This document shows positions 1 to 11,760 of a DNA stretch of 64,000 bases, piece by piece. Each line of letters opens with the position of its first letter. Positions within the stretch are counted from its first letter, which is position 1. A program made the position numbers and the translations under genes. The notes below the pieces were generated by a model. That model worked only from the letters and a program-made list of their open reading frames with translations, had not been told where the DNA came from and ran no database searches. Source of the DNA: Portulaca oleracea (taxonomy: Eukaryota; Streptophyta; Magnoliopsida; Caryophyllales; Portulacaceae); NCBI GenBank assembly GCA_029582165.1, contig CM055874.1, positions 3,856,114 to 3,920,113 of the forward strand, read 5' to 3'.

Positions 1-286
1 ACGTTGGAGTTAGCTGTTTTGATAATAAGTTTAGTTTATGTTTAGACTTGAAGTTTAGTTAATGTTGAGTTTTGGTTGTTCTAGAATTCGAGGTTCTCTT
101 CGTTGTTAATTTGAAGTAAACAGTTATCGTTTGTTGTTAGTTTCCCTTTCTTGCCTTGTATCTCTTCGGAGGTACGGCAGTAACGCCCAAGTTAATAAAA
201 AGAAAAAAAAATGAGACTTCCGCTGTTAATGTTAGTCAACGTTTGATTTTGACCGTTAAGTTTAGATCTGAAATTCCGGCGTTCTA
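1..286 (+). repeat. 3' end of the 5' LTR
   Basis: This stretch is nearly identical to 3925-4207. One block differs: about 24 bases after GTATCTCTT near 170-193 replace about 19 bases in the other copy. The terminus also differs, CGGCGTTCTA here against CGGGGCGTTACA there. High identity elsewhere suggests a fairly recent insertion. Confidence 0.85.
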
Positions 287-288
287 GA

Positions 289-309
289 TGGTATCGAGCT
301 CGGTTACGA
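289..309 (+). other. Primer-binding site (initiator tRNA-Met)
   Basis: TGGTATCGAGC lies two bases after the LTR end. It matches the plant retroelement consensus TGGTATCAGAGC, complementary to the 3' end of tRNA-iMet, with one base deleted. Confidence 0.7.
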
Positions 310-681
310 CTGTAGCTCCTAAGGTCTATTAGGTTTTTAGTTAGAGCTTAGGATGCTACGTTCGAGTGATGAGTGTAGGATGGGGAATGGGATGTGTGTC
401 TCTTTCCGGTTATCTTTGTGTTATAAGTGCATGCTTGATCGTTTTGACATTTGTTGGACGACATACACCGCCATTGCTATGAGCACCGACTCTAGCCTCT
501 CTGGATGATCTAAACCACGAGGAGGAAAGGAATATAGCCCCGAGGAGGGCTTGGAACTGAAGAAGACCCACGAGGAGCCGAGGTAGAGAGAAGACCCACC
601 TATGAGGAGCACTGCTATGGATTCTAGATTATGAAGAAAAGTAACTTCAAAGAAATATCGTCCCTCTAGTAAAATCTGATG

Positions 682-813
682 GAGAATCATGCCACAATTG
701 AAACCATTTATGAAGTCGAGGAGGAGATTGGATTGAGGTATCCACACCTACACAATGCATAAGGCATGTTGAGTTTCGAGGACGAAACTCTTTTGAAGAA
801 GGTAATGATGTAA
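682..813 (+). pseudogene. Remnant of chromovirus polyprotein C-terminus (chromodomain tail)
   Basis: The + frame from 682 reads ENHATIETIYEVEEEIGLRY then PHLHNA, a stop, and later FEDET. This matches the usual tail of chromovirus integrases, a W/H-A-T-x-E segment followed by YPxLF and FEDE. It has an in-frame stop near 760 and no intact upstream domain. No function is expected. Confidence 0.6.
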
Positions 814-923
814 AATCCGAGTTTTTGATTAAGGTAACCGTGAGTTCCGTCAAGAATCGCTAAGTAAGAGTTTAAGTTTCGAGGACGAAACTTCTTTTAA
901 GGGGGTAATGATGTAAAACCCCG
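774..923 (+). repeat. Duplicated polyprotein-end / PPT / LTR-start module
   Basis: TTTCGAGGACGAAAC...GGTAATGATGTAAAA occurs at 774-815 and again at 877-918, 103 bp apart. The second copy has the better polypurine tract (AAGGGGG, 899-905) and joins the full LTR. The first has AAGAAGG and is followed by unrelated sequence. Confidence 0.7.
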
Positions 924-1888
924 AAAAAAATGCTATTGTGTTGCCGTTAAATTTCCTAACGAACGTTTTATTCCGTTATTTATTTATTTGTCTTCACACG
1001 GAGCTTTTAGGACCATGAGTGTATTCGTAGTAATTTTAGAGTCTTAAAATATCGCTTAGGAATTTTGGGACTCGTGAAAAATCTTTTATCATTGTGTGAA
1101 TTATTTTATCGATTACTTGGGTTTTTTGAGATAATTAAGGTATAAGCATATAGGGTGTTAATAATATATCACCTTTTATTTTTGGTGGGTTTATGACATA
1201 ATTTGGGTGACATCTCCAACTAATTTTATCTTTTTTCTTTTGTTTGTTTGTTATCAGTATTCATCAAATCTATTTTCTCCCCCCAATAACCTTGCATACA
1301 AATTGTACTGACCAATGGGAGAATGCCACTTGGCTTGCCCCTATTCCCTCCCTCTCCTCTCTCTTTCTCTCTCCGTGTCTCTCTCTTTCTTTCTCTTCTC
1401 TCTCCTTCCTCCTCCTCCTTCTACAACTCTGCATTCTTCTTTGTGCTTCTTGCTCGACCGACGCACCACCACACACCCTCTGTTCTCGCCTGACGACCAC
1501 GCCACCACCACCAAGCTCCAACCACCTGCACCACCATTCCGACCACCCATCGCCACCTTAGCCACCGCCCATCGACTGAAATCCCCAACGCACCACCATC
1601 ACTTTTCTTCCTCCATCTCCATCTCCAAACATCATCAACACCACCTCCTCCTTCCGCACTCGACGACCACCACCGCAACCTCCGACCACCGCCCGAACCA
1701 CAACACCCGAGCTCCCCTCTTCCTTTCCTTCCTTTTTCCCTCGTGCCCTAGTTGCACCCTACACCGCTACCGCTAACGTCGACCACCGCCACCCGGGACC
1801 ACGCTGAATTCACGCCCGACGTCCCAAGCCACCCGGTCCACCTCTTCTAGCTTGGACCCATTGTTTGTGCCTCTCTCTCTTCTCTCTC

Positions 1889-1896
1889 TATAAATT
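1889..1896 (+). promoter_or_regulatory. Putative LTR TATA box
   Basis: TATAAATT directly follows a CT-repeat stretch (1871-1888) within the LTR. The position is plausible for the U3 promoter, but the call rests on the motif alone. Confidence 0.35.
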
Positions 1897-2552
1897 AATA
1901 TGGGTATTATGTGTTAAGGGTTAGTTAATCATGTATTAAGTTTACTAATGTGTTTTAGAGTAAATAAACTTGTATATTTACTGTTAATATTGACTAAATA
2001 CATGTTAGTTTAATAAGTGGTTATTAGGGTGAGTTTAGTGTAGGATTATATGTTAATATATATAGTTTATATGTTATGTGGAATTTTGATGTTAATATCC
2101 ATGTTATGATTTCATGAATATTAGTGTAATAATGTTAAGTTAAGTATTAGTAAATATCTTGTTATTTTGTATGTTTATATATCAAGTATATTATTTATTT
2201 TGACAATAATATTAAGTTATTAGGTTATTATTAAGTTTTTATAAGTTGTTATTAAGCGTCGTATGATTATTATTATTTTGTTTTATAAATTATTGTTAAG
2301 TTTCGTAATGATATTATTAAGTTTTTATAAGTTATTAAATTCCGTATTATTATTTTTAAGTTTCGTAACATTATTATTAAGTTTCGTAAATTTCATATTA
2401 TTATTATTAAGTTCCATGTATTATTAAGTGTTCATATTAAGTTGATGTATTATTATAAAGTTTCCATGACTTTATTAAGTTTTCATATTATTTTAAAGAT
2501 TTATATTATTATTACTATTATTAGTTTCAAGATTTCATTTTAAAGTTTCAAG

Positions 2553-2559
2553 TTATTAC

Positions 2560-2610
<51 letters not shown>
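2553..2610. repeat. (TTA)n microsatellite
   Basis: An uninterrupted TTA/ATT trinucleotide run of nearly 60 bases inside the chromovirus LTR. Confidence 0.95.
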
Positions 2611-2611
<1 letters not shown>

Positions 2612-4207
2612 AAGTTTCGTATTAATAGGATTATTATAAAGTTTCCGAAAGTTCATATTATTAGTATTAAAAGTTTCACATTTTTAGTATCAAGTTCATA
2701 TGTCTTAGTATTAAAGTTTTATATACTTTGGTATTAAAGTTTTTATAAAGTTTTCAGGTTGCTATGTGGTAATACGAATATTATGTTTCAAAAACCCTAC
2801 GTAAAATTATTATTATTAAAGTACTAGTATCGGGTTATGGTTTTAAACGTGTTGTTTCGATTTTATTATTTTACCTTTGGGAAATGTGTGTTGTAATGTT
2901 CATGTGTTAGTTACACTTGTCATATGGTTAACTAACTTATAAGAAAAGGCTAAGGTTGGGGTATGGTAGGATTCATGCGTAACTATTATATCGTAGAGTT
3001 GTAATTTTAGAAATATTATTCGAATTCTAGGTCCGAGCGAGACGACGAAATAGTAGCTCCCGTGTGTAAGTGTGAAGTAAAGAGAAGTTGTGCAGGTAAT
3101 GTCTATGTCCTAATCCCCTTTGGGATGCCCTTTTATCTGTTTTGTGATTTTAATCTGTTTTATGAAGCTTGCATCTCGCATGGGGACTTTCTGTAAAGTT
3201 AGACTGTCTGATTTGGATGTCTGTGAATTGTTTTGAGTTGAGTAAAACGTGGCGATCTTTTAAACTCGAGTTTTATTCTCGATTTTGGAAATCGGGTTGG
3301 GTTTTATTTGAAATCGACGTCGATAATTCATAAGATACTAATAATCAAAGTGAAACCATAAGCGGGTTGCGGTAACGACCCTTAGACCATGATCTGCGTG
3401 CGGGGAGTTATCAAGAGATCGGGAGTCCCGATATTATTTCCGAGATTGTGCACACATCCGATTCGCTTTCGGACCGCCATCCATTCCGATTACGAGGATC
3501 CGAGATCATGTTCGATTACGAGTTACGATATTCGGGATAGGCAAATCCCGCGCATAATAAAATTACGATATGTTTTACGAGGAAAAGTTTACTCGCTTCG
3601 ATTACTCTGTTTCGTTTCGATTTGATTTCGATGTATGATTAGGTTGAAATCGGTTGTGGTTTTGGAACATTGTGTTTTTCCGAGTTGGAAGTTGATACTG
3701 TTGGTTTATAAGTTTTGATATTTTTAACTCTGGTTACTACTGGGTTGGGATTCAATTGAATTGCGAAAAGGTTTGACTTGTTCCCCTCCCCTAAAATGGT
3801 TTAAAAAGATTTCTGAACTGTTTTGTGATTAGAGTAGACATTATCGAGGTTTCCCTCATATTGTGAATGTTTTGTTTTCAGGTGGAGATCAATTATGTGA
3901 TGGGGATGGGCAATAGAAGTGAGGACGTTGGAGTTAGCTGTTTTGATAATAAGTTTAGTTTATGTTTAGACTTGAAGTTTAGTTAATGTTGAGTTTTGGT
4001 TGTTCTAGAATTCGAGGTTCTCTTCGTTGTTAATTTGAAGTAAACAGTTATCGTTTGTTGTTAGTTTCCCTTTCTTGCCTTGTATCTCTTGATGCAGCGA
4101 TGAACGCCTGTTAATAAAAAGAAAAAAAAATGAGACTTCCGCTGTTAATGTTAGTCAACGTTTGATTTTGACCGTTAAGTTTAGATCTGAAATTCCGGGG
4201 CGTTACA

Positions 4208-4863
4208 ATTATACCGCAAGCAGATTGCCTTTTTAGTCTTTGACCGGACCTACCAATCAACACTTTGTTAGTTTGCTTATACGTATTTTTTGTAATTAAT
4301 TAAACTGTTATATTAATTAATTATATTACTAATAGTCACTAAATGTTTGACTTAAATTTCCTAATATTTTATTGTGTTAAAGCAACTTTTTCTTGATAGT
4401 GTTAACAAATTTGGATATATTTTAAAAATTAATGGTAAGAATATTGTATTGTGTTAAAACAACTTATGAACACAATTTAATAACTATTTAAAAAAATTGG
4501 ATAGATTAGATAATATAAATTTTATTTGCTATTTAATTTTGATAATATGATACGAAAAATTATTCTTAAATATATATATATATATATAATAATAAAAATA
4601 ATTATTTTAAGATTATTATGACTTATAGTTATATAAAAATAATTAGTTATTTATATTTTATTCATAAATATAAGATTATATATAAAATGTGCATTGTTTA
4701 GCATGGTTGAATAATCTGTTGGTCTGGCTAATAAGTGTTATACTCTTATAATTGATAAATATATATAATTACTAGAAAACAATATTAATAAAAGTTATAA
4801 ACATATAAACTATGGACAATTCAAAATATTTATTAACCACTTTAATAAAGGACACATATCATT
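4208..4863. other. Intergenic AT-rich DNA
   Basis: Very AT-rich sequence with a short (AT)n run near 4570. I see no gene or structured element. Confidence 0.7.
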
Positions 4864-4871
4864 GTTCAAAT

Positions 4872-5509
4872 TAAGGATGACAACGGAGCGGAGGCGAATC
4901 GGAGGTGGAGGTCCACCTCCAAATCCAATTAATCGGAGTTGGGTGGACCTCCGCCTCTAATTATAGTCGGAGTCGGAGGTCCTCTGCTTATAATCGAAAG
5001 TCCAATTAATATTTTTTCTGTTTATTTTTTTATTTTCAATTTTTTAACAATGTTTTTCTTGCAATTAATATTGCACTTATTAATTGAAAAAAAAAATGTA
5101 ACACCAACAACAAATCAAAATAATATTTTATGTAACAGAAAACATATAACAACACAACATAAATATAACAGGTAAGATAAATTTTCTTAAACCATCAAAA
5201 TACTGGCAATACGCTCTACCTCGAAAATAAAAATAAAATAAAAAACTAAGTTTCCAATTCTCTCATCAATTGTTAAATTCAGTTTTATTATAATTTTTCA
5301 TATTTTTATATATTTATTAAGCTAATCGGACTCAATCGGACCTAATCGGATCGGAGGGGGTCACCTCCATATCCGCTCCAATTATAATCGAAGTCGAACT
5401 TTTTTAATCGGATTCGAATTCAGAATTTTTTTTTGTCGGACTTAGATCTGATTTTTTGCTGCGAATCGAAGCGAATTCGCTTCGGATTCAGATATCACTG
5501 ACATCCCTG
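4872..5509. mobile_element. hAT-like non-autonomous element (638 bp)
   Basis: The ends are imperfect terminal inverted repeats, TAAGGATGACA on the left and TGACATCCCTG on the right. They are flanked by 8-bp direct repeats GTTCAAAT (4864-4871) and GTACAAAT (5510-5517), 7 of 8 identical, the size expected for hAT. Subterminal ATCGGA-type motifs recur on both strands. It encodes nothing recognisable; an open frame at 4939-5175 is AT-rich noise. Confidence 0.7.
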
Positions 5510-5517
5510 GTACAAAT

Positions 5518-6055
5518 GTAAATTTGGTCTAATTTCTTTTATACTAGGGATTACTTTGATTATGATAAGGGTATGCAAGTGACATAACCCATGACGAATT
5601 GATGATAGACACCCATTCATAATCGTAGAGGATTGACTTAAACAAAAAGTCAACTTGTAATTAATATGGTTTCAAAGTTTGAAAGTCAACCATATTAGAA
5701 TATTCTTGGTGATTATCATGGTGATTACTGCTACCTCTGTTTTATATCACATCCACATATTTTGAAAATCATGAAGAAAAATTAATATCACAAAAAAATG
5801 ATTAAATATTTTTAATAATAAATAATATTTAAGGTTAATTCAATTATGTTAATGATAAAATAAAAAAAAGTAGTATCTATCTCTAAATAATTGTCAAATT
5901 ATTTAACTTCCTTATCCCTTGTTGTTTGTCAATTTTACAATTTCGCATATTAAAATATTCACTTTACCCTTTATTAATGAATGTAATTTATTTAATTTTA
6001 TTTTCTCTTCTTTGGTATTGGATAGTGTTAGCTAGGGATATATTTGGTAAAATAT
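5518..6055. other. Intergenic DNA with a Stowaway-like fragment
   Basis: About 5872-5990 resembles part of the MITE near 56630-56886: both carry a CCTTATCCC/CTTGTCCC, TTTGTCAATTTTA and ATTAAAATA order. No gene is seen. Confidence 0.4.
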
Positions 6056-6058
6056 TAA

Positions 6059-6254
6059 GGCCCTGTTCTTTGATTGACTTATTTACAAGTTTGGATGGAT
6101 AAGTTATGATAAATTGAGATAAGTTAAGATGTTTTTTTGGGAAATTGTGTTTTTAAAGTGAATGTTTTTTTGGAGAGTGTGTTAGGTTTGGATAGGTTTG
6201 GGTAAGTTTGAATAAGTTGGAGAGTTATATCCAACCTAACCAAAGAACAAGTCC
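6059..6254. mobile_element. Tourist-like (PIF/Harbinger) MITE
   Basis: Termini GGCCCTGTTCTTTG and CAAAGAACAAGTCC are inverted repeats, flanked by TAA on the left and TAG on the right. It belongs to the group found at 19792, 48835 and 54654. Confidence 0.6.
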
Positions 6255-6257
6255 TAG

Positions 6258-7479
6258 CTCTTTAATCATTTCCTGCGCGCATTGACTTTCGAAAAGTAAT
6301 TACTATAACAATCATTTAGGGACGTAGTAATTAACAAGTCACTGAGGTTGTAAAATGATAGATAATATGAAATGAGAAAAATTAGTTAAAAGTAAAATAA
6401 AAAAAAAGGAGATAGTATTATTTATAGCTTTGAAAAATGTATTTTTTTTATTTATCACATCAATATAAAAATATTTGCATTTGTAATACTTTTATCCCAA
6501 AACTAAATTATGTCAAGAACCGAAGAGTCATAATTATACCTCAAAAAACATTAACCTTGCTTTCTTGATGGACTATCATTTTAGAACGGAGAGAATATAT
6601 TCTGTAACATTATTTGAAATCTTAAATAAATGCTATTATTATTTAAAATCTAAATAATAAGTTGAAAAACAATATTAAAGTTGTGTTTGACAATAGCGTT
6701 TGTGGTAGCGTTTTAGTCAATTCAAAGTTTTAATTGGATAAATATTAGTGTTTGGTAAGCTAGCATCTTAATGAACATTTAGCGTTTCATGCAGCGTTTT
6801 CTGAAACGTTAACAGAGCTCATATTGGATGTTTACAGTAGCGTTTTGTTTTTTAAAGTTATATCCTTTCATGTCAAATCACATCCACTAAATTTACCGAT
6901 CAGTATAATTTTTATTTGAATAATCATCCACCATCAACTACATCAGTTATCCGTCACTTAATATGCTAATTTAACCTAGCAGCTGCTAATAAAACTATGG
7001 AATGAAAATGTCTTGTGGGATAATGTTGAAGTTTGAACCGCACCCGAGAAAACGTATCCAACATGTCATTGTCAATAGATATTCATGGGTCCATCATATT
7101 TTCATATCAAATCACTTTTCTCTTGGGTATTTTGAACTAGTTTTGGCATTCGTATATTACACAGGTCATAATTACGTATTCCGTTAAGTATATATTATGA
7201 TAATTTAAGAAAAGAATTTTGATTAGTATTTAGTAACAAAATTATTATTATAAATATGAAATTACAATTTATAAATGTGTAATAACTTTTGTAATAACTT
7301 GGTATTTAAAAAAAAAGTAATTAAACAAAGACTTTATTTAGTTGATTGTAATTCATGTAAACATTATTATAATGTCTTCCAAATTCAAACTCTTTCAAAG
7401 CAACCGAAAAGACTTATTAATACTTTTAAATCTTTAGAATAAATCCTTTAGATGATAGAAATTATAGTATATATCTATA

Positions 7480-7538
<59 letters not shown>

Positions 7539-9170
7539 AAACGTAATATTACAGGAAACTTGATTTCATAATTTAGATAAATTACAACCCATTAATAATA
7601 AAGGTATAACAATCATGATCACAAATAAACTAAACAAATATTGAACACTAAAATCAAACATCTATAAATATATGAAAATTAAACTTCCTAAGAAAAAATC
7701 ATATACCCAAATGTAATTAAAAATTTGGGAAGTTGGGATATTCCTAAGTGAATTTCAAACATATATTGTTGTTTAGTATAATCATAAATATTACACCCTC
7801 AATAAAAAATGCAAAGAAATATTTAATATTTAACCATTAATTTACAATTAAACTAATGTCATTTCAATTATCTATAAATATATGAAAATTAAAAAAATAT
7901 TTAACACTAGAGAATTTTTATATTCTCTTCTCCATTCTCACTCCATCACTTTAGAACTAATTTAGCGGCACACATTTTTTGAATGGGCGAACCCAAAGTA
8001 TTATAATTTTCAGATTCATAATCTTACTGTCGAATCTAAATCTCATAATTCATGGTTTTGAAGTCACCATAATTGATTTTGTTAATTCTCATTCAAAGTT
8101 AAGTAGTGGGTTTTAATTCATTAGTCATGTTAAACCAATTTTAAAATTAATTTTTATCCTAAAATGTGAAATTGGTATAATTTAAACTCATAAAACCCGG
8201 CGGTTGTCCACGTTCCCGAGCCTTGGGGAAAAAAACCACTTGGTGTCTGCATTCCCGAGCCTCGAGAGACAGAAAGCTAAACGATTTTTGTGTTCCGGAG
8301 TTTCGTGAAATGTGCATACCAAACAATTTATTCTGTTTCTAGTTTTGCCTATTTTCGTATTTTAGTCTTTAAACGTATTTTAATCAATTTAATCAACAAA
8401 ATTGAAAGAAAGTAAACTCCCTTCTAGCCTCATCAGAGTCTAATTCGACTTGTTATTCTGCGGGGCACATGGTAAATAAAGTTAATTTTTGTTATTTCTT
8501 CCTGACATCTACAAAATGTGTAACCAAGCTTACTCGAGTTGATCTGCTAGACTTAGGTTCAGCTCAATAGATGAATGAACTGAAGTTTGATCAAATCAAG
8601 CCCTAGTAGTTCGTGACCAGACTCAATTGTTTTACAACCCAGGAGGTGTTACCAATAGGGGGAAAAACAACTTATTACCTCTCTCCCAAATTGTATGTCC
8701 TCTTTCTTACTTTACAAATTAGGACAGATTGATAAAGAGGTGTAAAATCTGCGAGTGGTCTAAATTGTCTCTTAAAATCCTTCACCCGGAAAAAAATGAG
8801 TATTGTAAGAATTCTAAACAAATTTATTTATTAGACATAAGTAAAGAATAATAATTATTAGAGTTATAAAAGTAACAACTAAAAATAAATGAAGTAACTA
8901 GTTATTTTAACAAATAAATTTAGAAGGAAGAAGTACTTTTTTTTTTTGTTTATATTTATGGTTGTATTATTCCTTCTTTTATTTGGGAGTATTCACTCTA
9001 TCAAAAAAATTAAATAAAAGAAAAGACAAGATCCCGAGAAAAAGATATTGTTGGACCATGAACATTGGACACACCAGGCACAATCAATTCATTCATGTAG
9101 TAGTCCCAAAAGAAAGGTAGGGCCATAAAGTGATCATTAATATTTAATTATTCTTTTTATTAATTTAATT
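6258..9170. other. Gene-free AT-rich DNA
   Basis: It contains degraded repeat-like AGCGTTT motifs (about 6680-6860) and an (AT)n microsatellite. A 61-codon open frame at 7002-7187 has no recognisable features. No gene is supported. Confidence 0.6.
7482..7536. repeat. (AT)n microsatellite
   Basis: A nearly pure AT dinucleotide run, preceded by a few TATATC units. Confidence 0.95.
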
Positions 9171-9171
9171 A

Positions 9172-9637
9172 CTCCCTCCTTTTTATATTATTTATCATAT
9201 TGAAATTTATGTGAGTCAAAATTTTCTTCGATCATTAATTATTTTTAATAAATATAACGATTTATTACATAAAATTACTATCATTAACTTAATGATGAAA
9301 ATAGTACAAAAAAATACAATATTATGATCGTTAATAAAATATTATATAAGAAATTACCAATTACTCCCTCCGTTTTTATTTAAGTGTCTCTTAGGTATAA
9401 GTGTCAAAAATTTTGACCGTTAATATCTTAATTTATATAATGATTCATCAAACAAAATTGATATAATTAGATTCGTTATAAAAAGTGTTATTGAAAAAGT
9501 ATAATATCATATTTTTTACAAAAATATTATGTGAACAATGGACCTCAAAAAGCGTGAGTGACAATTAATAAAAAATGGAGGGAGTAAAATATGTTATTGG
9601 ATACCGTAAAATTTAACTAAATGACAAATATAATATA
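9172..9637. mobile_element. Older Stowaway-like MITE, interrupted and truncated
   Basis: The left end is CTCCCTCCTTTTTATATT after TA. No matching right terminus lies before the next element at 9364. Sequence just after that element (about 9595-9635) is roughly the reverse complement of this left end (GACAAATATAATATA). The simplest reading is an older element split by the 9364-9584 insertion, with its right end lost at the element starting at 9638. Confidence 0.45.
9364..9584. mobile_element. Stowaway-like MITE (221 bp)
   Basis: Terminal inverted repeats CTCCCTCCGTTTTTATT and AATAAAAAATGGAGGGAG are flanked by TA at 9362-9363 and 9585-9586. The interior matches the element at 9638-9856. Confidence 0.8.
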
Positions 9638-9856
9638 CTCCCTCCGTTTTTATTTATGTGTCACTTAAGAAATTGTGTCAAAAACTTTAACCGATAATAT
9701 CTTAATTTATATAATAATTTATCATACAAAATTGACGTCGTTATATTTGTAATAAAAGATACTATTAGAATATTATATTCTTTTAATAAAAATTTTATAT
9801 AAAAATTGTTGATTAAACATTGACATTAAAAAGTGTAAATGACATAAAATGGAGAG
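9638..9856. mobile_element. Stowaway-like MITE, sister copy (219 bp)
   Basis: It starts CTCCCTCCGTTTTTATTTAT after TA (9636-9637) and ends ACATAAAATGGAGAG before TA. It shares interior blocks such as AATATCTTAATTTATATAAT with 9364-9584. Confidence 0.75.
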
Positions 9857-10611
9857 TATAACAAAGGGAATATCCCTTCAATTGTTTACTAATTAATAAT
9901 TAATAAAAGACTAAAAGTTGAGAAATTAACTAGGTTATGGTTAGATCTAGATTTGGGTCATCGTGCTTCTAATTCTGGCTAACATGGGGATGGATGGGTT
10001 CAGTGGTTAGTGAGTTAGTGCTCACCAACTATATTCTGGCTTCCCCCTTTCTTCAATTTCCTGGCCAACTATAAATATCAAAAAATTGATTTTAATTGAA
10101 TGTATTTAAATAATTTTCCTAAGAATTATTCTATACTACTTACAATGTCTGTCATTCGACTAAATTTTGATTGTTAATTATTCATAAATTATAATGAGTT
10201 ATGATATGGAATTACCGCAATTGGAAAGATACTACAAATTACAATGACAGTAACTTTAAATTGTAACTCATTATAATTTGTGAATAATTAACGATTAAAA
10301 TTTAATCAAAGGACAAATATTTTACAAGCCTAGATTTTCCAAGAATTTGTTTATTGAATCCGAAATTGATAAATTAAAAGGAGAGAAATACGGTTACTTT
10401 AATTAATGATACTTATCCAACTTTAAGAAAAGAAAATTTTGATGATGTTGATGATCAAGAATTGGGATCTGGGCTCCCTTAACCTTTTGATGGGGCATTA
10501 TGACAACCAAGTACATTGAACAATGAACATAGCTCAAACGTACGAATACATTATTACAACTTGTATTAATTAAGTTAATCTTTAATTAATCGTATAGAAA
10601 TTTATTAATGG
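9857..10611. other. Intergenic AT-rich DNA
   Basis: Imperfect inverted repeats around 10130-10310 (TTGTTAATTATTCATAAATTATAA against its complement) suggest an old MITE. No gene is seen. Confidence 0.45.
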
Positions 10612-10613
10612 TA

Positions 10614-10870
10614 CTCCCTCCATTCCATATTAATTGTCGTAATTTTTATTTTTACGGTTTCCAATATCACTTTTTGATTGATAATTTCCCACATAATATG
10701 TTATTGACAACTGTAATATAATACTTTTGTGATATTATTTTTCGTTACGAATCTAATGGTGGTAATTTTATATAGAAATTCATTACACATATTAAGAAAT
10801 TTATGGTTAAATTTTTTGAAATTTGACTGCACAATTTTCAAAGACGACAATTAATATGAAACGGAGGGAG
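10614..10870. mobile_element. Stowaway-like MITE (257 bp)
   Basis: Ends CTCCCTCCATTCCATATTAA and ATATGAAACGGAGGGAG form long inverted repeats that extend into TTGTCGT/ACGACAA. TA flanks both sides (10612-10613, 10871-10872). Confidence 0.8.
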
Positions 10871-11760
10871 TATTATGAACGAGTAGTTTATTGAACTTGC
10901 AACATTTTTAATTACGTACGCCCATTGGAATTAATTATATCGGGTATTAAGCCCTAATATTTTATCAATTACTAATATTAATTGTCAATCATATAACTAT
11001 CGTACATAGAATAAATCCTATTTGTATATTGTGTCAAGTTTCATTTTAAATGTTTGTTTTAAAATATATTTTTATAATTATAGTTTATCACAAAAAAAAA
11101 TAATTAAATATTTCCAATATTTTTTATTAGGCCAAAATCTAAAGTTAAGATATTTTTTAATAATTAAATATGTAATTAAGAAAATATATTTTATAATTTT
11201 ACACTAAATAAAAAATAAACTGTTAACATAAATTTTGACCGATGTACCAATGATGACCATGTAAGTTGTAGAGGTTGTAATGTTTGACAACTATTATAAA
11301 TTTTTCCATATTTTGTGTATATTATGAATAACATTGTGAGTTTTGCTACTACTATTTAAGGATAAATAAAAAAAATACAACAGTCCCAGAGTAATAATTG
11401 ATCTTTATTTAAAGAGGAATGTTTATACAAGTCATTCTTTTTCATTTTATTTGTTAATTAGGTTTACGCATTAGTCAAAATTTTGAACTTTGACTATTAA
11501 TTTATTAACAAATACAATGTTTTATTATACAATATACTATCATCAGATTTGTAATGTAAGGTTACTATTGTAAGTAATTTTTTAATTTTTTTTTATGAAA
11601 TATCATTTGAGAAATTGTTAGTAAAAGAAGTATGTTGGAGACTATGAGGCATTTAATAAGTGATTGATAAAATAAAGATAGTAATATCTAACCAACTGAC
11701 TCTCACATTTAATAAGTTGTTAATATATATGCATTTGATTGTGGGAAAGTTGGGTTTGAT
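10871..11760. other. Intergenic AT-rich DNA
   Basis: AT-rich sequence without recognisable genes. A 61-codon frame at 11022-11207 is low complexity. Confidence 0.6.

Larger units (their letters stand above)
1..4207 (+). mobile_element. Internally deleted Ty3/gypsy chromovirus (Del/Tekay-like), left end outside the window
   Basis: The first ~286 bases repeat the last ~283 bases of this interval (1 pairs with 3925), so they are the ends of two LTRs. After the first copy comes a primer-binding site matching initiator tRNA-Met. After ~600 bp of internal remnant come a purine-rich tract and a second LTR that begins TGTAAAACCCCG and ends CGGGGCGTTACA. Gag, protease, RT and RNase H are absent; only the polyprotein's C-terminal tail is recognisable. 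The element is therefore non-autonomous, either deleted or LARD-like. The long LTR and the polyprotein tail fit Del/Tekay chromoviruses, which is family knowledge. The target-site duplication cannot be tested because the left LTR starts outside the window. Confidence 0.85.
912..4207 (+). repeat. 3' LTR of the chromovirus (~3.3 kb)
   Basis: The LTR is bounded by TGTAA at 912 and TTACA at 4203-4207, short inverted termini typical of LTRs. It contains a strongly CT-rich tract (about 1330-1420), a proline-codon-rich C-rich tract to ~1850, a TATA-like box at 1889, a (TTA)n microsatellite at 2553-2610 and a long AT-rich second half. Open frames in the CT/C-rich tract are compositional. No gene is supported inside. 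Confidence 0.85.

Noticed and set aside
1244..1776. Open frames of 74-153 codons on both strands in a Ser/Pro/Arg-rich stretch
   Set aside because: They arise from the CT- and C-rich composition of the chromovirus LTR; no domain, and frames overlap on both strands.
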